DNA of 64,000 bases from an uncultured Bacteroidota bacterium (GTDB taxonomy: Bacteria; Bacteroidota; Bacteroidia; Flavobacteriales; Flavobacteriaceae), in the NCBI GenBank assembly GCA_902597545.1, contig CACJYD010000001.1:124001-188000 (forward strand), given 5' to 3'. Numbering within the stretch: position 1 is the first letter of the stretch; each line of letters opens with the position of its first letter. Shown in pieces: positions 35,816 through 45,624 of this stretch. A program made the translations under genes and the position numbers. The notes under the pieces were generated by a model. That model did not search any database. It worked only from the letters and a program-made list of their open reading frames with translations, and was not told the DNA's origin.

Positions 35816-38119
35816 ATGAAAAAAATAACTTATTCTTTAAATTATCGTAAACCAAAGGAAGACTATAAAGATGATGATACTTTGACTGTCTGCGTAAGGT
35901 ATTATCATAGGTTCGATAATGGTATTCAAAAGGTAATTAAAAAAAGTACAGGAGTTAAATGTAAACTTAAGGATTGGGATTCTGACTGGCATAAATCTGA
36001 TAACAGACATCCTATAAAGTCTACTGACCCAAATTATTTAGAAAAAAATAGACTTATTAGGAATAAATCCATCGATTTACATTCTCTTATTAAGAATATA
36101 AAGCCCTTACAATCCAAATCAACTTTAAAATCAAATATACCTGATGGTCCTCTTGATCTTAAGTGGAGCAGTCATAAAAATAATGTTCGTTTGGTAAGTC
36201 CTGCTAATAAAAGAAATATTGATATAATTGTTGTTGGTACTGGTTTGGCAGGTGGTTCTGCTTCTGCTACATTAGCAGAGCAAGGTTATAATGTTAAAGC
36301 CTTTTGTTTTCAAGACTCATCCAGGCGTGCTCATTCTATTGCAGCGCAAGGTGGGATTAACGCTGCTAAAAATTATCAAGGTGATGGTGATTCAGTTTAC
36401 AGGTTATTTTATGACACTATCAAGGGTGGCGATTACAGATCTAGAGAGGCCAATGTTTATAGATTAGCAGAAGTCTCATCTAGTATTATTGATCAATGTG
36501 TTGCTCAAGGAGTTCCATTTGCAAGAGAATATGGAGGTTTTTTAGATAATAGATCGTTTGGTGGGGTTTTAGTTTCTAGAACTTTTTATGCAAAAGGACA
36601 AACTGGACAGCAATTATTACTGGGCGCATATTCTGCAATGAATAGACAAGTAGCAAGAGGTAAAATAAAAATGTTTACAAGACATGAAATGATGGATATA
36701 GTTATTGTTGATGGTAAAGCTAGAGGAATAATCACTCGTAATTTAATTACTGGAGAGATTGAAAGTCATTCTGCTCATGCAGTTGTCTTAGCGTCAGGTG
36801 GTTATGGGAATTTATTTTATTTATCTACTAATGCTATGGGAAGCAACGTGTCTGCAGCTTGGAAAGTTCATAAAAAAGGAGCTCTTTTTGCAAATCCTTC
36901 TTTCACACAAATCCATCCAACTTGCATACCTGTTTCAGGAGATTACCAGTCTAAACTTACCTTAATGTCCGAATCTTTGAGAAATGATGGTAGGATTTGG
37001 GTTCCAAAAAAAATTGATGATGCAAAAAAGATAAGAGAGGGTAAACTTAAGCCAACTGATTTGAGTGAAGATGAAAGGGATTATTATTTAGAAAGAAGAT
37101 ACCCCGCTTTTGGAAACCTAGTACCACGTGATGTTGCATCAAGAGCTGCGAAAGAAAGATGTGACGCTGGATTTGGTGTTAATAAAACAGGCGAAGCTGT
37201 TTTTCTAGATTTTTCTTCTTCTATAATAAGGTATGGAAAAGAGAAAGCTTTAATTAAAGGATTAGATACAGCTGATATTAATTTAGTTAGATCTTTGGGA
37301 GAGCAAGTTATTAAGGCTAAATATGGAAATTTATTTCAGATGTATGAAAAAATTGTTGATGAAAATCCATACAAAACTCCAATGATGATTTATCCTGCTG
37401 TTCACTATACAATGGGAGGATTATGGGTTGATTACAATTTAATGACTACCATTCCAGGTTGCTATGCTATTGGTGAAGCCAATTTTTCAGATCATGGAGC
37501 AAATAGGCTCGGAGCATCAGCACTAATGCAAGGATTAGCTGATGGTTATTTTGTACTTCCAAATACAATAAATGATTTTCTAGCGGATGATATTAAAACT
37601 GGACCAATTTCATCAGATTTAGCTGAATTCAAAGAGGCAAAAAAATTAGTTGAAGAAAAAATTGATAAAATTATGTCTAATAGAGGATCTAAATCTGTTG
37701 ACTATTTCCATAAGAAATTGGGTAAAATAATTTGGAATAATTGTGGAATGTCAAGAAATAAAAAGGATTTAAAAAAAGCGATTAAAGACATTCAAAATTT
37801 GAGAAAAGATTTTTATAAAAACTTAAAAATTCCTGGCGAAAAATTTTCTTTCAATGAATCATTAGCAAAAGCCTTGAGGGTTGCTGATTTTATGGAATTA
37901 GGTGAATTATTTGCTTTAGATGCACTTAATAGAAATGAGTCTTGTGGAGGTCATTTCAGAGAAGAATATCAAACTAAAGAAGGTGAAGCTTTAAGAAATG
38001 ATGATGAATTTAGATTTGTTTCAGCTTGGGAGCATAACCCTAATATAGAGTTGTCTAAATTACACAAGGAACAATTACAATTTGAGAATGTTGAATTAAA
38101 AAGTAGATCATATAAATAA
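35816..38119 (+). CDS. sdhA: Succinate dehydrogenase flavoprotein with N-terminal integrase arm-type DNA-binding-like domain
   Basis: 767 aa; flavobacterial SdhA proteins are about 667. From residue about 105 ([11 protein letters not shown]) it is a normal SdhA, which oxidises succinate to fumarate with covalently bound FAD: GTGLAGG at 141-147, [12 protein letters not shown] with the FAD-linking His173, [17 protein letters not shown] and [12 protein letters not shown]. Residues 1 to about 97 are extra and resemble the arm DNA-binding domain of Bacteroidetes tyrosine recombinases: beta strands with VRYYHRF, then [27 protein letters not shown] and a helix. No ATG or GTG exists between the fusion start and the FAD motif; only a TTG at 36191 (residue 126). 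The frame is unbroken. It overlaps sdhB by one base. Confidence 0.9.
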   Translation: MKKITYSLNYRKPKEDYKDDDTLTVCVRYYHRFDNGIQKVIKKSTGVKCKLKDWDSDWHKSDNRHPIKSTDPNYLEKNRLIRNKSIDLHSLIKNIKPLQSKSTLKSNIPDGPLDLKWSSHKNNVRLVSPANKRNIDIIVVGTGLAGGSASATLAEQGYNVKAFCFQDSSRRAHSIAAQGGINAAKNYQGDGDSVYRLFYDTIKGGDYRSREANVYRLAEVSSSIIDQCVAQGVPFAREYGGFLDNRSFGGVLVSRTFYAKGQTGQQLLLGAYSAMNRQVARGKIKMFTRHEMMDIVIVDGKARGIITRNLITGEIESHSAHAVVLASGGYGNLFYLSTNAMGSNVSAAWKVHKKGALFANPSFTQIHPTCIPVSGDYQSKLTLMSESLRNDGRIWVPKKIDDAKKIREGKLKPTDLSEDERDYYLERRYPAFGNLVPRDVASRAAKERCDAGFGVNKTGEAVFLDFSSSIIRYGKEKALIKGLDTADINLVRSLGEQVIKAKYGNLFQMYEKIVDENPYKTPMMIYPAVHYTMGGLWVDYNLMTTIPGCYAIGEANFSDHGANRLGASALMQGLADGYFVLPNTINDFLADDIKTGPISSDLAEFKEAKKLVEEKIDKIMSNRGSKSVDYFHKKLGKIIWNNCGMSRNKKDLKKAIKDIQNLRKDFYKNLKIPGEKFSFNESLAKALRVADFMELGELFALDALNRNESCGGHFREEYQTKEGEALRNDDEFRFVSAWEHNPNIELSKLHKEQLQFENVELKSRSYK

Positions 38120-38865
38120 TGAAATTGTATTTAAAAATATGGAGACAAAAAAATAACCAATCAAAAGGTAGTATGATTGATTATGAGATTGATAATATTT
38201 CACCTGATATGTCATTTCTTGAAATGATGGATGTGCTAAATGAAAAAATAATTGAGGAGAATGGTGACCCTGTTGCATTTGATCATGATTGTAGAGAGGG
38301 TATTTGTGGTTCTTGCTCCATGTTTATAAATGGTGAGCCTCATGGTCCTGATAAATTAATTACTACTTGTCAGCTTCATATGAGGAAATTCAAAGATGGT
38401 GACACTATATATATTGAGCCATTTAGAGCCAAAGCTTTCCCGATTATTAAAGATTTAGTTGTTGATAGATCAGCTTTTGATAGAATACAACAATCAGGTG
38501 GATTCATCTCAATTAATACATCTGGGAATACTTTAGATGCTAATACAATACCGATTGAAAAAGAAAATGCTGATAAAGCATTTGATGCTGCAACTTGTAT
38601 TGGTTGTGGTGCATGTGTTGCTAGTTGTAAAAACTCATCTGCAATGCTTTTTGTATCAGCAAAAGTTTCCCAATTCTCTCTTTTACCACAAGGTAAAGTT
38701 GAAGCTACCGACAGAGTTTTAAATATGGTTAATCAAATGGATCAAGAAGGTTTTGGAAATTGTACAAATACAGGGGCATGTCATGTTGAATGCCCAAAGG
38801 GCATTTCATTAGATTATATTGCTAAGCTTAATAGAGAATATGTTAAAGCAAACATTAAAAAATAA
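38119..38865 (+). CDS. sdhB: Succinate dehydrogenase iron-sulfur subunit
   Basis: 248 aa. Passes electrons from the SdhA flavin to quinone through three Fe-S clusters. The [2Fe-2S] ligands are in CREGICGSC and TTCQLHM, the [4Fe-4S] set in [11 protein letters not shown], and the [3Fe-4S] set in [12 protein letters not shown]. All are intact, so the complex should be functional. It starts at a TAATG overlap with sdhA and ends 4 bases from the convergent Ig-like gene. Confidence 0.97.
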   Translation: MKLYLKIWRQKNNQSKGSMIDYEIDNISPDMSFLEMMDVLNEKIIEENGDPVAFDHDCREGICGSCSMFINGEPHGPDKLITTCQLHMRKFKDGDTIYIEPFRAKAFPIIKDLVVDRSAFDRIQQSGGFISINTSGNTLDANTIPIEKENADKAFDAATCIGCGACVASCKNSSAMLFVSAKVSQFSLLPQGKVEATDRVLNMVNQMDQEGFGNCTNTGACHVECPKGISLDYIAKLNREYVKANIKK

Positions 38866-38869
38866 TAGA

Positions 38870-40468
38870 TTATATTTTTTCACGAATAACCCAATTTGCT
38901 CTGATTTTTATTTTTTCTAAACTGTGTATTGTTTCTTCAGGTTTAATTTTATTTAAATAATTTCCAGAGTCCCATTTATAATTTTCATTTTTGTCATGAA
39001 TCAATCTTAAATTATAGTCCCCTGGATTAATATTTTCAAAAATACATTCTTCAAATTGACTTTGAATATATTTAGATTGAATAATTTTTTCCTTAGTATC
39101 TAATAGTTCAACAATAATTGGATACTTTTTCAATGTTTCAATATCAACAATTAACAATCCGTAATCGGAACTCTTTTTTGTATTAAACGAGTATTTAAGT
39201 GTATCAATAGTATTATCAAAAAAATCAAGGATTGCATTAGGTAAGACATTAATGGTATACTTATCATTTGGTATAATCTCAAAATCAAAAATGATATCAA
39301 TTCCATTTTCAATGCGAGTTGAAAATTCAATTCTTACTGAATCTTTATTATAAATACTTATGTATTGGTCATCAATTTTTGATATAGGAATGTTACTATT
39401 TAAAATAAATTTTTCTCCCAAATCGATAGAGTTTTGTGTATCGCTATTGATTTGAAGAGAGTCTCTTTCTAATTTTTTTCTTGGATACGGAACTTTAAAT
39501 TGTTCATTGAATTTTTTATTTTTTATATCTAAATAAATAGTATCATAATCGAATTCCTTAAACCAAAAATTTAAGGTATCAGTTTCTTTTTCTAATGTTA
39601 TTCGTGATGAATCAATAATGTTTTTATTAGAAATTTTTATATCTAAACTGTCAGTACTTCCTCTATATCCAAATGACAGTTTGTTATAGGATGTTTGGAA
39701 TGGTTTGAAAATGAAAAATTCTGGATTTTCTTTAAAAATTCTCAAATCAATTTCATACTCTCCTGGAAGATTTACTATGCTATCATAATAGGCAATTTTA
39801 TCGATTAAAGGATCAAATAAAAAATTATTGTTGTTATCCTTAAGTGCTATTAGATGATACTTGCCTGTCTTTACATTAGTAAAATTAAAATATGTACTAT
39901 CCAGAGTGCTAGCAACATAAGTTGGTTTTTCTTTATATATTATTGAATCATAAAATTTTTCGTTTTTTGGATAAAGCATAACCGTTATTAATTCATCTGT
40001 TTTTGCAGAATAACTATCTTTAATTAAGCCATCAATCTCTAGAGAATCTATGTATGAACCAGTCGAGAATGCATACTTGTAAAATGGTAATTTATTACCT
40101 TCATTATTATCCTCTATACTTTGTCCAAAATTGAAGACATAAGTTGTACTATCATTTAATGACTCGTTAATTTCTATATCAATATATTTTGAAGCACCAC
40201 CTTGTGGGAAAATGGAATATTTACTTTTATCAATAGGAGGAGATACAACAAGCTGAGAATTTAATTTTTCTAATTTTATGTATTCATCAAAAAAAATTCT
40301 AATCTTATCATCATTAAAATAAATAGAATTGTTATCCGGAAGTTCTCTTACAATTTCTGGCGGATTTTCATCTTTAGGCCCACCATCAGGTGTCCCTCTT
40401 TTTGCACAAGAGTTCAAAAAAATAATTACTGTTAGTAATAGTAGAGGGGACTGAACTTTCATAAACAT
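38870..40468 (-). CDS. Lipoprotein with N-terminal bacterial Ig-like domain
   Basis: 532 aa. A lipoprotein signal ends in FLNSC then AKRGTPDGGPKDENPP, the characteristic N-terminus of a conserved Bacteroidetes family with a Big_5/SbsA-type Ig-like domain (residues about 35-140: FFDEYIKLEKLNSQLVVSPP, TYVFNFGQSIEDNNEGN). The remainder is beta-rich and includes a second domain with DNNNNFLFDP and DKNENYKWDSG, calcium-like turns. The function is unknown; it is probably anchored at the outer membrane. Either ATG 40468 or ATG 40462 (MKVQSP) could start it. Confidence 0.82.
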   Translation of the reverse strand: MFMKVQSPLLLLTVIIFLNSCAKRGTPDGGPKDENPPEIVRELPDNNSIYFNDDKIRIFFDEYIKLEKLNSQLVVSPPIDKSKYSIFPQGGASKYIDIEINESLNDSTTYVFNFGQSIEDNNEGNKLPFYKYAFSTGSYIDSLEIDGLIKDSYSAKTDELITVMLYPKNEKFYDSIIYKEKPTYVASTLDSTYFNFTNVKTGKYHLIALKDNNNNFLFDPLIDKIAYYDSIVNLPGEYEIDLRIFKENPEFFIFKPFQTSYNKLSFGYRGSTDSLDIKISNKNIIDSSRITLEKETDTLNFWFKEFDYDTIYLDIKNKKFNEQFKVPYPRKKLERDSLQINSDTQNSIDLGEKFILNSNIPISKIDDQYISIYNKDSVRIEFSTRIENGIDIIFDFEIIPNDKYTINVLPNAILDFFDNTIDTLKYSFNTKKSSDYGLLIVDIETLKKYPIIVELLDTKEKIIQSKYIQSQFEECIFENINPGDYNLRLIHDKNENYKWDSGNYLNKIKPEETIHSLEKIKIRANWVIREKI

Positions 40469-40523
40469 AATAACTAAAAGAATTTATTTTTAATTATTAA
40501 AATCATAATAAAGATGAATATAG

Positions 40524-40531
40524 TATTTTTG
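40524..40531 (+). promoter_or_regulatory. -7 element abutting the glyS start codon
   Basis: TATTTTTG matches TAnnTTTG and is followed by TTAC and then the glyS ATG at 40536. The expected transcription start therefore falls at or within a few bases of the start codon. Confidence 0.5.
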
Positions 40532-40535
40532 TTAC

Positions 40536-42062
40536 ATGTCTGAAGAAAAATTCAAAAAAATAATTTCACATGCTAAAGAATATGGTTTTGTTTTTCAGTC
40601 CAGTGAAATTTATGATGGATTGAGCGCAGTATATGATTATGGTCAAAATGGTGTTTTACTAAAAAATAATATTAAAGATTATTGGTGGAAATCAATGATA
40701 AATATGAATGATAATATTGTTGGATTAGATTCAGCTATATTTTCTCATCCAACTACATGGAAAGCAAGCGGTCATTTGGATGCTTTTAATGATCCACTTA
40801 TTGATAACAAGGATTCAAAAAAGAGATATCGTGCAGATAATTTAATTGAAGATTTTATTGATAAAGTTCAAAATAAGTTAAATAAGGAAGTTTTAAAGAA
40901 TGAAAAAAGAATTGGAGAAAAATTTGATTTAAACATGTTTTTATCTACGAATGAAAGAGCCAAAAAATATAATTCTCAAATCAATAATCTAAAAGATAGA
41001 TTAAATAAAGCACTAAATGAAGACAATTTAAATGAGCTTAAACAGATAATATTAGATAATAATATTCTTTGTCCAATCTCAGGATCATGCAATTGGACAG
41101 ATGTAAAGCAGTTTAATTTAATGTTTAACACAAAATTTGGAGCATCTCTTGAAAGTTCATCTGATTTATATCTTAGACCTGAAACTGCACAAGGAATATT
41201 TCTTAATTACATGAATGTTTTAAAAACAGGTCGAATGAAAATCCCGTTTGGTATAGCTCAAATTGGTAAAGCATTTAGAAATGAGATTATAGCGAGACAA
41301 TTTATCTTTAGGATGCGTGAATTTGAACAGATGGAAATGCAATTTTTTATTAAGCCTGGAGATCAAAAAAAATGGTATGAGTTCTGGAAAGACAATAGGA
41401 TGAAATGGCACCTTTCATTAGGTATCGACCAGAATAAGTTTAGGTTTCATGACCATGAAAAACTTGCTCATTATGCTGATGCTGCTTGTGATATTGAATT
41501 TGATTTTCCATTTGGCTTTAAAGAGCTTGAAGGTATTCACTCAAGAACTGATTTTGATTTATCAAATCATGAAAATTTTTCCTCAAAACAAATTAAATAT
41601 TTTGATCCAGTTGATGAAAAAAAATATACACCATACGTTATCGAAACTTCAATCGGTCTAGATAGAATGTTTCTAGCTGTTTTCTCACAATCCCTGAATA
41701 TTGAAAAATTAAGCGATGGAACTGAAAGAACAGTTTTAAAAATCCCAAAAATCTTAGCATCTAATAAATGTGCGATCTTCCCGTTGGTCAAAAAAGATGG
41801 ATTACCTGAAATTGCATCTAGTTTAAAAGATCAATTGAAATTAAAATACAATGTGATTTATGATGAAAAAGATGCAATTGGTAAAAGATATAGAAGGCAA
41901 GATGCAATTGGAACACCATATTGTATTACGATTGATCATCAAACTAATGAAGATAATACGGTTACAATAAGAGATAGAGATTCAATGGTACAAGAAAGGA
42001 TTCCAATTGAAAATATTGAAAGTTTTCTTTCTCAATCTCTTGATATTTCAAATTGGCTTTAA
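40536..42062 (+). CDS. glyS: Glycine--tRNA ligase, single-chain dimeric type
   Basis: 508 aa class II synthetase of the alpha-2 type, charging tRNA-Gly. Motifs include SGHLDAFNDPLIDN, FNLMFNTKFG, DLYLRPETAQGIFLNY (motif 2 region), FRNEIIARQFIFRMREFEQ and the motif 3 ETSIGLDRMFLA, followed by an anticodon-binding domain in the last 100 residues. The length is normal. The ORF ends 8 bases before the TTG start of xth. Confidence 0.96.
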   Translation: MSEEKFKKIISHAKEYGFVFQSSEIYDGLSAVYDYGQNGVLLKNNIKDYWWKSMINMNDNIVGLDSAIFSHPTTWKASGHLDAFNDPLIDNKDSKKRYRADNLIEDFIDKVQNKLNKEVLKNEKRIGEKFDLNMFLSTNERAKKYNSQINNLKDRLNKALNEDNLNELKQIILDNNILCPISGSCNWTDVKQFNLMFNTKFGASLESSSDLYLRPETAQGIFLNYMNVLKTGRMKIPFGIAQIGKAFRNEIIARQFIFRMREFEQMEMQFFIKPGDQKKWYEFWKDNRMKWHLSLGIDQNKFRFHDHEKLAHYADAACDIEFDFPFGFKELEGIHSRTDFDLSNHENFSSKQIKYFDPVDEKKYTPYVIETSIGLDRMFLAVFSQSLNIEKLSDGTERTVLKIPKILASNKCAIFPLVKKDGLPEIASSLKDQLKLKYNVIYDEKDAIGKRYRRQDAIGTPYCITIDHQTNEDNTVTIRDRDSMVQERIPIENIESFLSQSLDISNWL

Positions 42063-42070
42063 ATAATAAA

Positions 42071-42835
42071 TTGATTAAAATTCTCTCATATAATATAAAC
42101 GGGATTCGCGCAGCGTTAAGAAAAAATTTATTGGAATGGTTAAAAGATTATAATCCTGATATAGTTTGTTTTCAAGAAATTAAAGCTAATGAAGATCAGT
42201 TTGACAAATCAAAATTTACTGATTTAGGTTATCATAGTTATTGGTTTTCCGCACAAAAGAAAGGATACAGTGGAGTTGGAATAATAACTAAAATGAAGCC
42301 TTTAAATGTAGAATATGGAACTGGAATTGATTATATGGATTTTGAAGGTAGAAATTTGAGAATAGATTTTAAAAATTTTTCGGTTATGAGTTTATATTTG
42401 CCCTCAGGAACCAACATTAATCGTTTAGCATTTAAGTTTCAATACATGGATGATTTTAAAGCATATATAAATAATTTGACTTCAAATGTCCCAAACTTGA
42501 TTATAGGGGGAGATTTCAACATATGTCATAAAGCCATTGACATTCATGATCCAATTAGAAACGCTAAAGTTTCAGGTTTTTTACCAAAAGAGAGAGATTG
42601 GATTGATAATTTTATAAATGATGGATTCGTTGATTCATTTAGGATATTTAATAATAAACCACATAAATATTCCTGGTGGAGCTATAGAGCAAATTCTAGG
42701 AATAATAATAAGGGTTGGAGAATTGATTATTTATTAGCTGCAGAAAAATTGAAGAAAAATATTTCAGAGTCTTATATTTTAGACGATGTAGTCCATTCAG
42801 ATCATTGTCCAATTGGGTTAAATTTAAAAATATAA
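42071..42835 (+). CDS. xth: Exodeoxyribonuclease III / AP endonuclease
   Basis: 254 aa from TTG 42071 (MIKILSYNINGIRAAL), which matches the usual start of this family; the upstream in-frame TTG at 42053 lies inside glyS. It repairs abasic sites in DNA. Catalytic residues are seen in CFQEIKA (Glu), GGDFNICHKAID (Asp, Asn), WRIDYLLA and SDHCPIGL (Asp, His). Its stop overlaps the following gene start by one base (TAATG). Confidence 0.93.
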   Translation: MIKILSYNINGIRAALRKNLLEWLKDYNPDIVCFQEIKANEDQFDKSKFTDLGYHSYWFSAQKKGYSGVGIITKMKPLNVEYGTGIDYMDFEGRNLRIDFKNFSVMSLYLPSGTNINRLAFKFQYMDDFKAYINNLTSNVPNLIIGGDFNICHKAIDIHDPIRNAKVSGFLPKERDWIDNFINDGFVDSFRIFNNKPHKYSWWSYRANSRNNNKGWRIDYLLAAEKLKKNISESYILDDVVHSDHCPIGLNLKI

Positions 42836-43866
42836 TGGAATATAATTTTTTGCCAACAACAGACATAAAAGTCAGTAAAATTTGTCTAGGTACTATGACT
42901 TGGGGAAGACAGAATTCTGCTAGTGAGGCATTTGATCAAATGAATTTTAGTATTGATAATGGAGTAAATTTTTTTGATACTGCTGAACTTTATCCTGTCC
43001 CAGCAACTGCGGACAAATATGCCGTCACTGAGGAAATAATTGGAAAGTGGTTTAATGATAGTAAAAAGAGAGAGAAGGTAATTCTAGCAACAAAAATAGC
43101 TGGACCTGGCTCGTATACAGCACATATAAGGAAATCAGGGTTTAAAGGAAATTCTATTGAAGAAGCAGTTGAAGGCAGTCTCAAGAGACTCAACACAGAC
43201 TATATTGATCTTTACCAATTGCATTGGCCTGAAAGAATTACAAACACTTTTGGAAACAGAAGCTTTCAGTATGTTAAAGATTCATGGGAGGAAAACTTTT
43301 TAGAAATACTAGAAAAATTAAATAAACTTATACTTTCAGGAAAAATAAGGCATATTGGGTTGTCAAATGAAAACCCATGGGCTATTATGAAGTTCAATGA
43401 ATATTCAAAAAAATCTTTACCTAAAATGATTACAATTCAAAATCCTTATTCACTTCTTAATAGGTTATTTGAAATAGGAAGCTCAGAAATATGTAAATAT
43501 GAAAATTTAGGTTTGCTGGCTTACTCTCCACTTGCGTTTGGAGTTTTAACAGGAAAATATTTCAACAATAAAATTCCAAAAAAAAGTAGACTTGATTTAT
43601 TTCCAAATTTAAAAAGATACAATGGAAAGAACTCAATGAATGCTGCACTTATGTACAACCAAATTGCTAAAAAATATAATATTTCATTAACAAACCTTGC
43701 ATTATCTTTTGTTAATGATAGGCCTTTTGTCACAAGTAATATTATAGGAGCAACTAGTATTAATCAATTAAAAGAAAATATTGAAAGTATAAACGTTAAG
43801 CTCTCTGAAGAAATTATTAAAGACATTAATCAAGTTCAAGAACTATTTCCTAATCCTGCACCATAG
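42835..43866 (+). CDS. Aldo/keto reductase (Tas-like)
   Basis: 343 aa from the ATG at 42835. A NADPH-dependent TIM-barrel oxidoreductase. The catalytic tetrad is visible: Asp and Tyr in FFDTAELYP, Lys in LATKIAG and His in LYQLHWPER. CLGTMTWG at the N-terminus and the C-terminal NIIGATSINQLKENI fit the Tas branch. The substrate is unknown. It ends 2 bases from the convergent panC gene. Confidence 0.92.
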   Translation: MEYNFLPTTDIKVSKICLGTMTWGRQNSASEAFDQMNFSIDNGVNFFDTAELYPVPATADKYAVTEEIIGKWFNDSKKREKVILATKIAGPGSYTAHIRKSGFKGNSIEEAVEGSLKRLNTDYIDLYQLHWPERITNTFGNRSFQYVKDSWEENFLEILEKLNKLILSGKIRHIGLSNENPWAIMKFNEYSKKSLPKMITIQNPYSLLNRLFEIGSSEICKYENLGLLAYSPLAFGVLTGKYFNNKIPKKSRLDLFPNLKRYNGKNSMNAALMYNQIAKKYNISLTNLALSFVNDRPFVTSNIIGATSINQLKENIESINVKLSEEIIKDINQVQELFPNPAP

Positions 43867-43868
43867 AT

Positions 43869-44717
43869 TTAATTCTTAAAAAGTAAATTATCTATCAATC
43901 TAATTCCCTCAACTTTAACTGATATAAATCCTCGGAAACTTTTTTTTTCGCCTTTGCAAAAAAGATCTAATTTTTCCTCATCTCTAATTTCAAAATATTC
44001 AAGCTTAAACTCATCTAAAATCTCAATCTTTTTTCTAATCTCCTCAAGTAAAATTGGAAAATCAGTTTTTTCATAATTTGCTTTTGCAAATTGCAATGTC
44101 TCAAAAATTATTTTACATTTTGATAATAATTTTTTTGAAATTAATTGATTTCTTGAGCTTAGAGCTAAGCCATCTTTATTTCTAATTGTTGGACAAACAA
44201 AAATTTTAATCTTGGGGTAATACCAAGATATTAATCTTTTAATAATTAAAGTTTGTTGAAAATCTTTTTCTCCAAAAAATACCATATTAGGGGAAAATAA
44301 ATCAAAAAGTTTTTTGACTATTATTGCAACTCCATTAAAGTGACCAGGTCTATACTTCCCCTCTAAAACATTTCCAATTTGCTCAAATTCATAATTTTCA
44401 TCAAATTTTTTATCAGGATACATTTCATTTGTTGATGGGATAAAAATTTTTATGTGCTTTGAAATTGAGAAAATTTTTTTTACATCATTATCGATGTCCT
44501 TTGGGTAAGCATTAAAATCATCTAAGCTATTAAACTGTTTAGGGTTAATAAAAATAGTTACCCAAACAAAATCACATTTATTACTTGCATTCCTAATTAA
44601 TGAAAGATGGCCCTCATGTAATGATCCCATTGTTGGAACTAGTCCAATTTTATTGGATTTAGACTGTTGTTTTACCAAAGTTGTATTTAAATCACTAATA
44701 GTTTTTACAATACTCAT
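43869..44717 (-). CDS. panC: Pantothenate synthetase
   Basis: 282 aa. Joins pantoate and beta-alanine with ATP to make pantothenate, the precursor of coenzyme A. The nucleotidyltransferase signature is PTMGSLHEGHLSLI, then FINPKQFN, EGKYRPGHFNGVA, FFGEKDFQQ and RNKDGLALSSRN. No panB is in the window. It is divergent from the glycogen-synthase-like gene. Confidence 0.96.
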   Translation of the reverse strand: MSIVKTISDLNTTLVKQQSKSNKIGLVPTMGSLHEGHLSLIRNASNKCDFVWVTIFINPKQFNSLDDFNAYPKDIDNDVKKIFSISKHIKIFIPSTNEMYPDKKFDENYEFEQIGNVLEGKYRPGHFNGVAIIVKKLFDLFSPNMVFFGEKDFQQTLIIKRLISWYYPKIKIFVCPTIRNKDGLALSSRNQLISKKLLSKCKIIFETLQFAKANYEKTDFPILLEEIRKKIEILDEFKLEYFEIRDEEKLDLFCKGEKKSFRGFISVKVEGIRLIDNLLFKN

Positions 44718-44739
44718 TTAAGAAAATTTTAACAGCATG

Positions 44740-44747
44740 CAAACATA
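44740..44747 (-). promoter_or_regulatory. -7 element upstream of panC
   Basis: On the minus strand TATGTTTG followed by C matches TAnnTTTGC and ends 22 bases before the panC ATG at 44717. No -33 TTG was recognised. Confidence 0.5.
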
Positions 44748-44778
44748 ACACTTTACATCTAATCTTATTTAATTTTTG

Positions 44779-44786
44779 TAATTTTG
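44779..44786 (+). promoter_or_regulatory. -7 element upstream of the glycogen-synthase-like gene
   Basis: TAATTTTG matches TAnnTTTG and lies 25 bases before the ATG at 44812. It faces away from the panC element in a 94-base divergent gap. Confidence 0.5.
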
Positions 44787-44811
44787 TAGTCTTTAATTCT
44801 AGATAGGATAT

Positions 44812-45624
44812 ATGAAAGGAAAAAAGATTTTATTCATTTCCTCTGAGGTCATCCCTTATATGCCTCAAACTGAAATAGCTACCATGACTTATGCATTGCC
44901 AAAGATGGTAAATGAACACGGTGGCCAAACTAGAATATTTATCCCAAAATATGGAATCATAAATGAAAGAAGACATCAGTTGCACGAAGTTATTAGGCTT
45001 TCAGGAATAAATCTTATAATTGATGATATGGATATGCCCTTAATTTTGAAAGTTGCATCCATACCTAAAGAGAGAATGCAAGTATACTTTATTGATAGTG
45101 AAGATTATTTTAAAAATCGTCTAGTAAAATTTGATAAAAATAATAAGCTATACAAGGATAACGATGAAAGATCTATATTCTTTGCAAAAGGTGTAATTGA
45201 GACAATAAAGAAATTAAATTGGGCGCCTGATTTAATCCATGTTCACGGTTGGATAGCTTCATTACTCCCATTATATTTGAAAAATTTTTATAAAGATGAT
45301 CCTATGTTTGAAAAGACAAAGGTCATTGTTTCGTTATATGATAATCAAATCAAAGGAAAGCTTGATAAGAAGGTTGTAGATAAATTAAAATTTGATGAAA
45401 TTCAAGATAAAAATTTATCTATTCTTGATGATCCTACTTACGAAAATTTGTACAACATTTCATTGGCACTCGCTGATGGCGTTATTTTTGCTTCTGATAT
45501 CAAGAGTAAATACAAAGATTTGTTAAAGAAAATAAAAATTCCAGAGCTAGAATGTTATTCTGATGATGATTTTGATAAACAATACCTTGACTTTTACAAC
45601 AAATTTTTAGGTGATGAAAGTTAA
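44812..45624 (+). CDS. Truncated glycogen/starch synthase-like (GT5 N-terminal domain) protein
   Basis: 270 aa, against about 480 for glycogen synthases. It matches only the N-terminal Rossmann half: ILFISSEVIPYMPQTEIA, HGGQTRIFIPKYGIINER and WAPDLIHVHGWIASLLPLYL. The ADP-glucose-binding K-T-G-G-L motif, normally right after the first strand, is replaced by PQTEIA, and the C-terminal nucleotide-binding half is absent. Glycogen synthesis is therefore unlikely; a binding or regulatory role is possible. This short form beside panC and a DUF4270 gene is known in flavobacteria. It overlaps the DUF4270 gene by 11 bases. Confidence 0.85.
   Translation: MKGKKILFISSEVIPYMPQTEIATMTYALPKMVNEHGGQTRIFIPKYGIINERRHQLHEVIRLSGINLIIDDMDMPLILKVASIPKERMQVYFIDSEDYFKNRLVKFDKNNKLYKDNDERSIFFAKGVIETIKKLNWAPDLIHVHGWIASLLPLYLKNFYKDDPMFEKTKVIVSLYDNQIKGKLDKKVVDKLKFDEIQDKNLSILDDPTYENLYNISLALADGVIFASDIKSKYKDLLKKIKIPELECYSDDDFDKQYLDFYNKFLGDES

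Noticed and set aside
35816-36190. The SdhA extension as a misjoined separate small gene
   Set aside because: The frame is continuous with no stop and no ATG or GTG for a separate sdhA; only a TTG at 36191 remains, which would remove conserved N-terminal SdhA residues.
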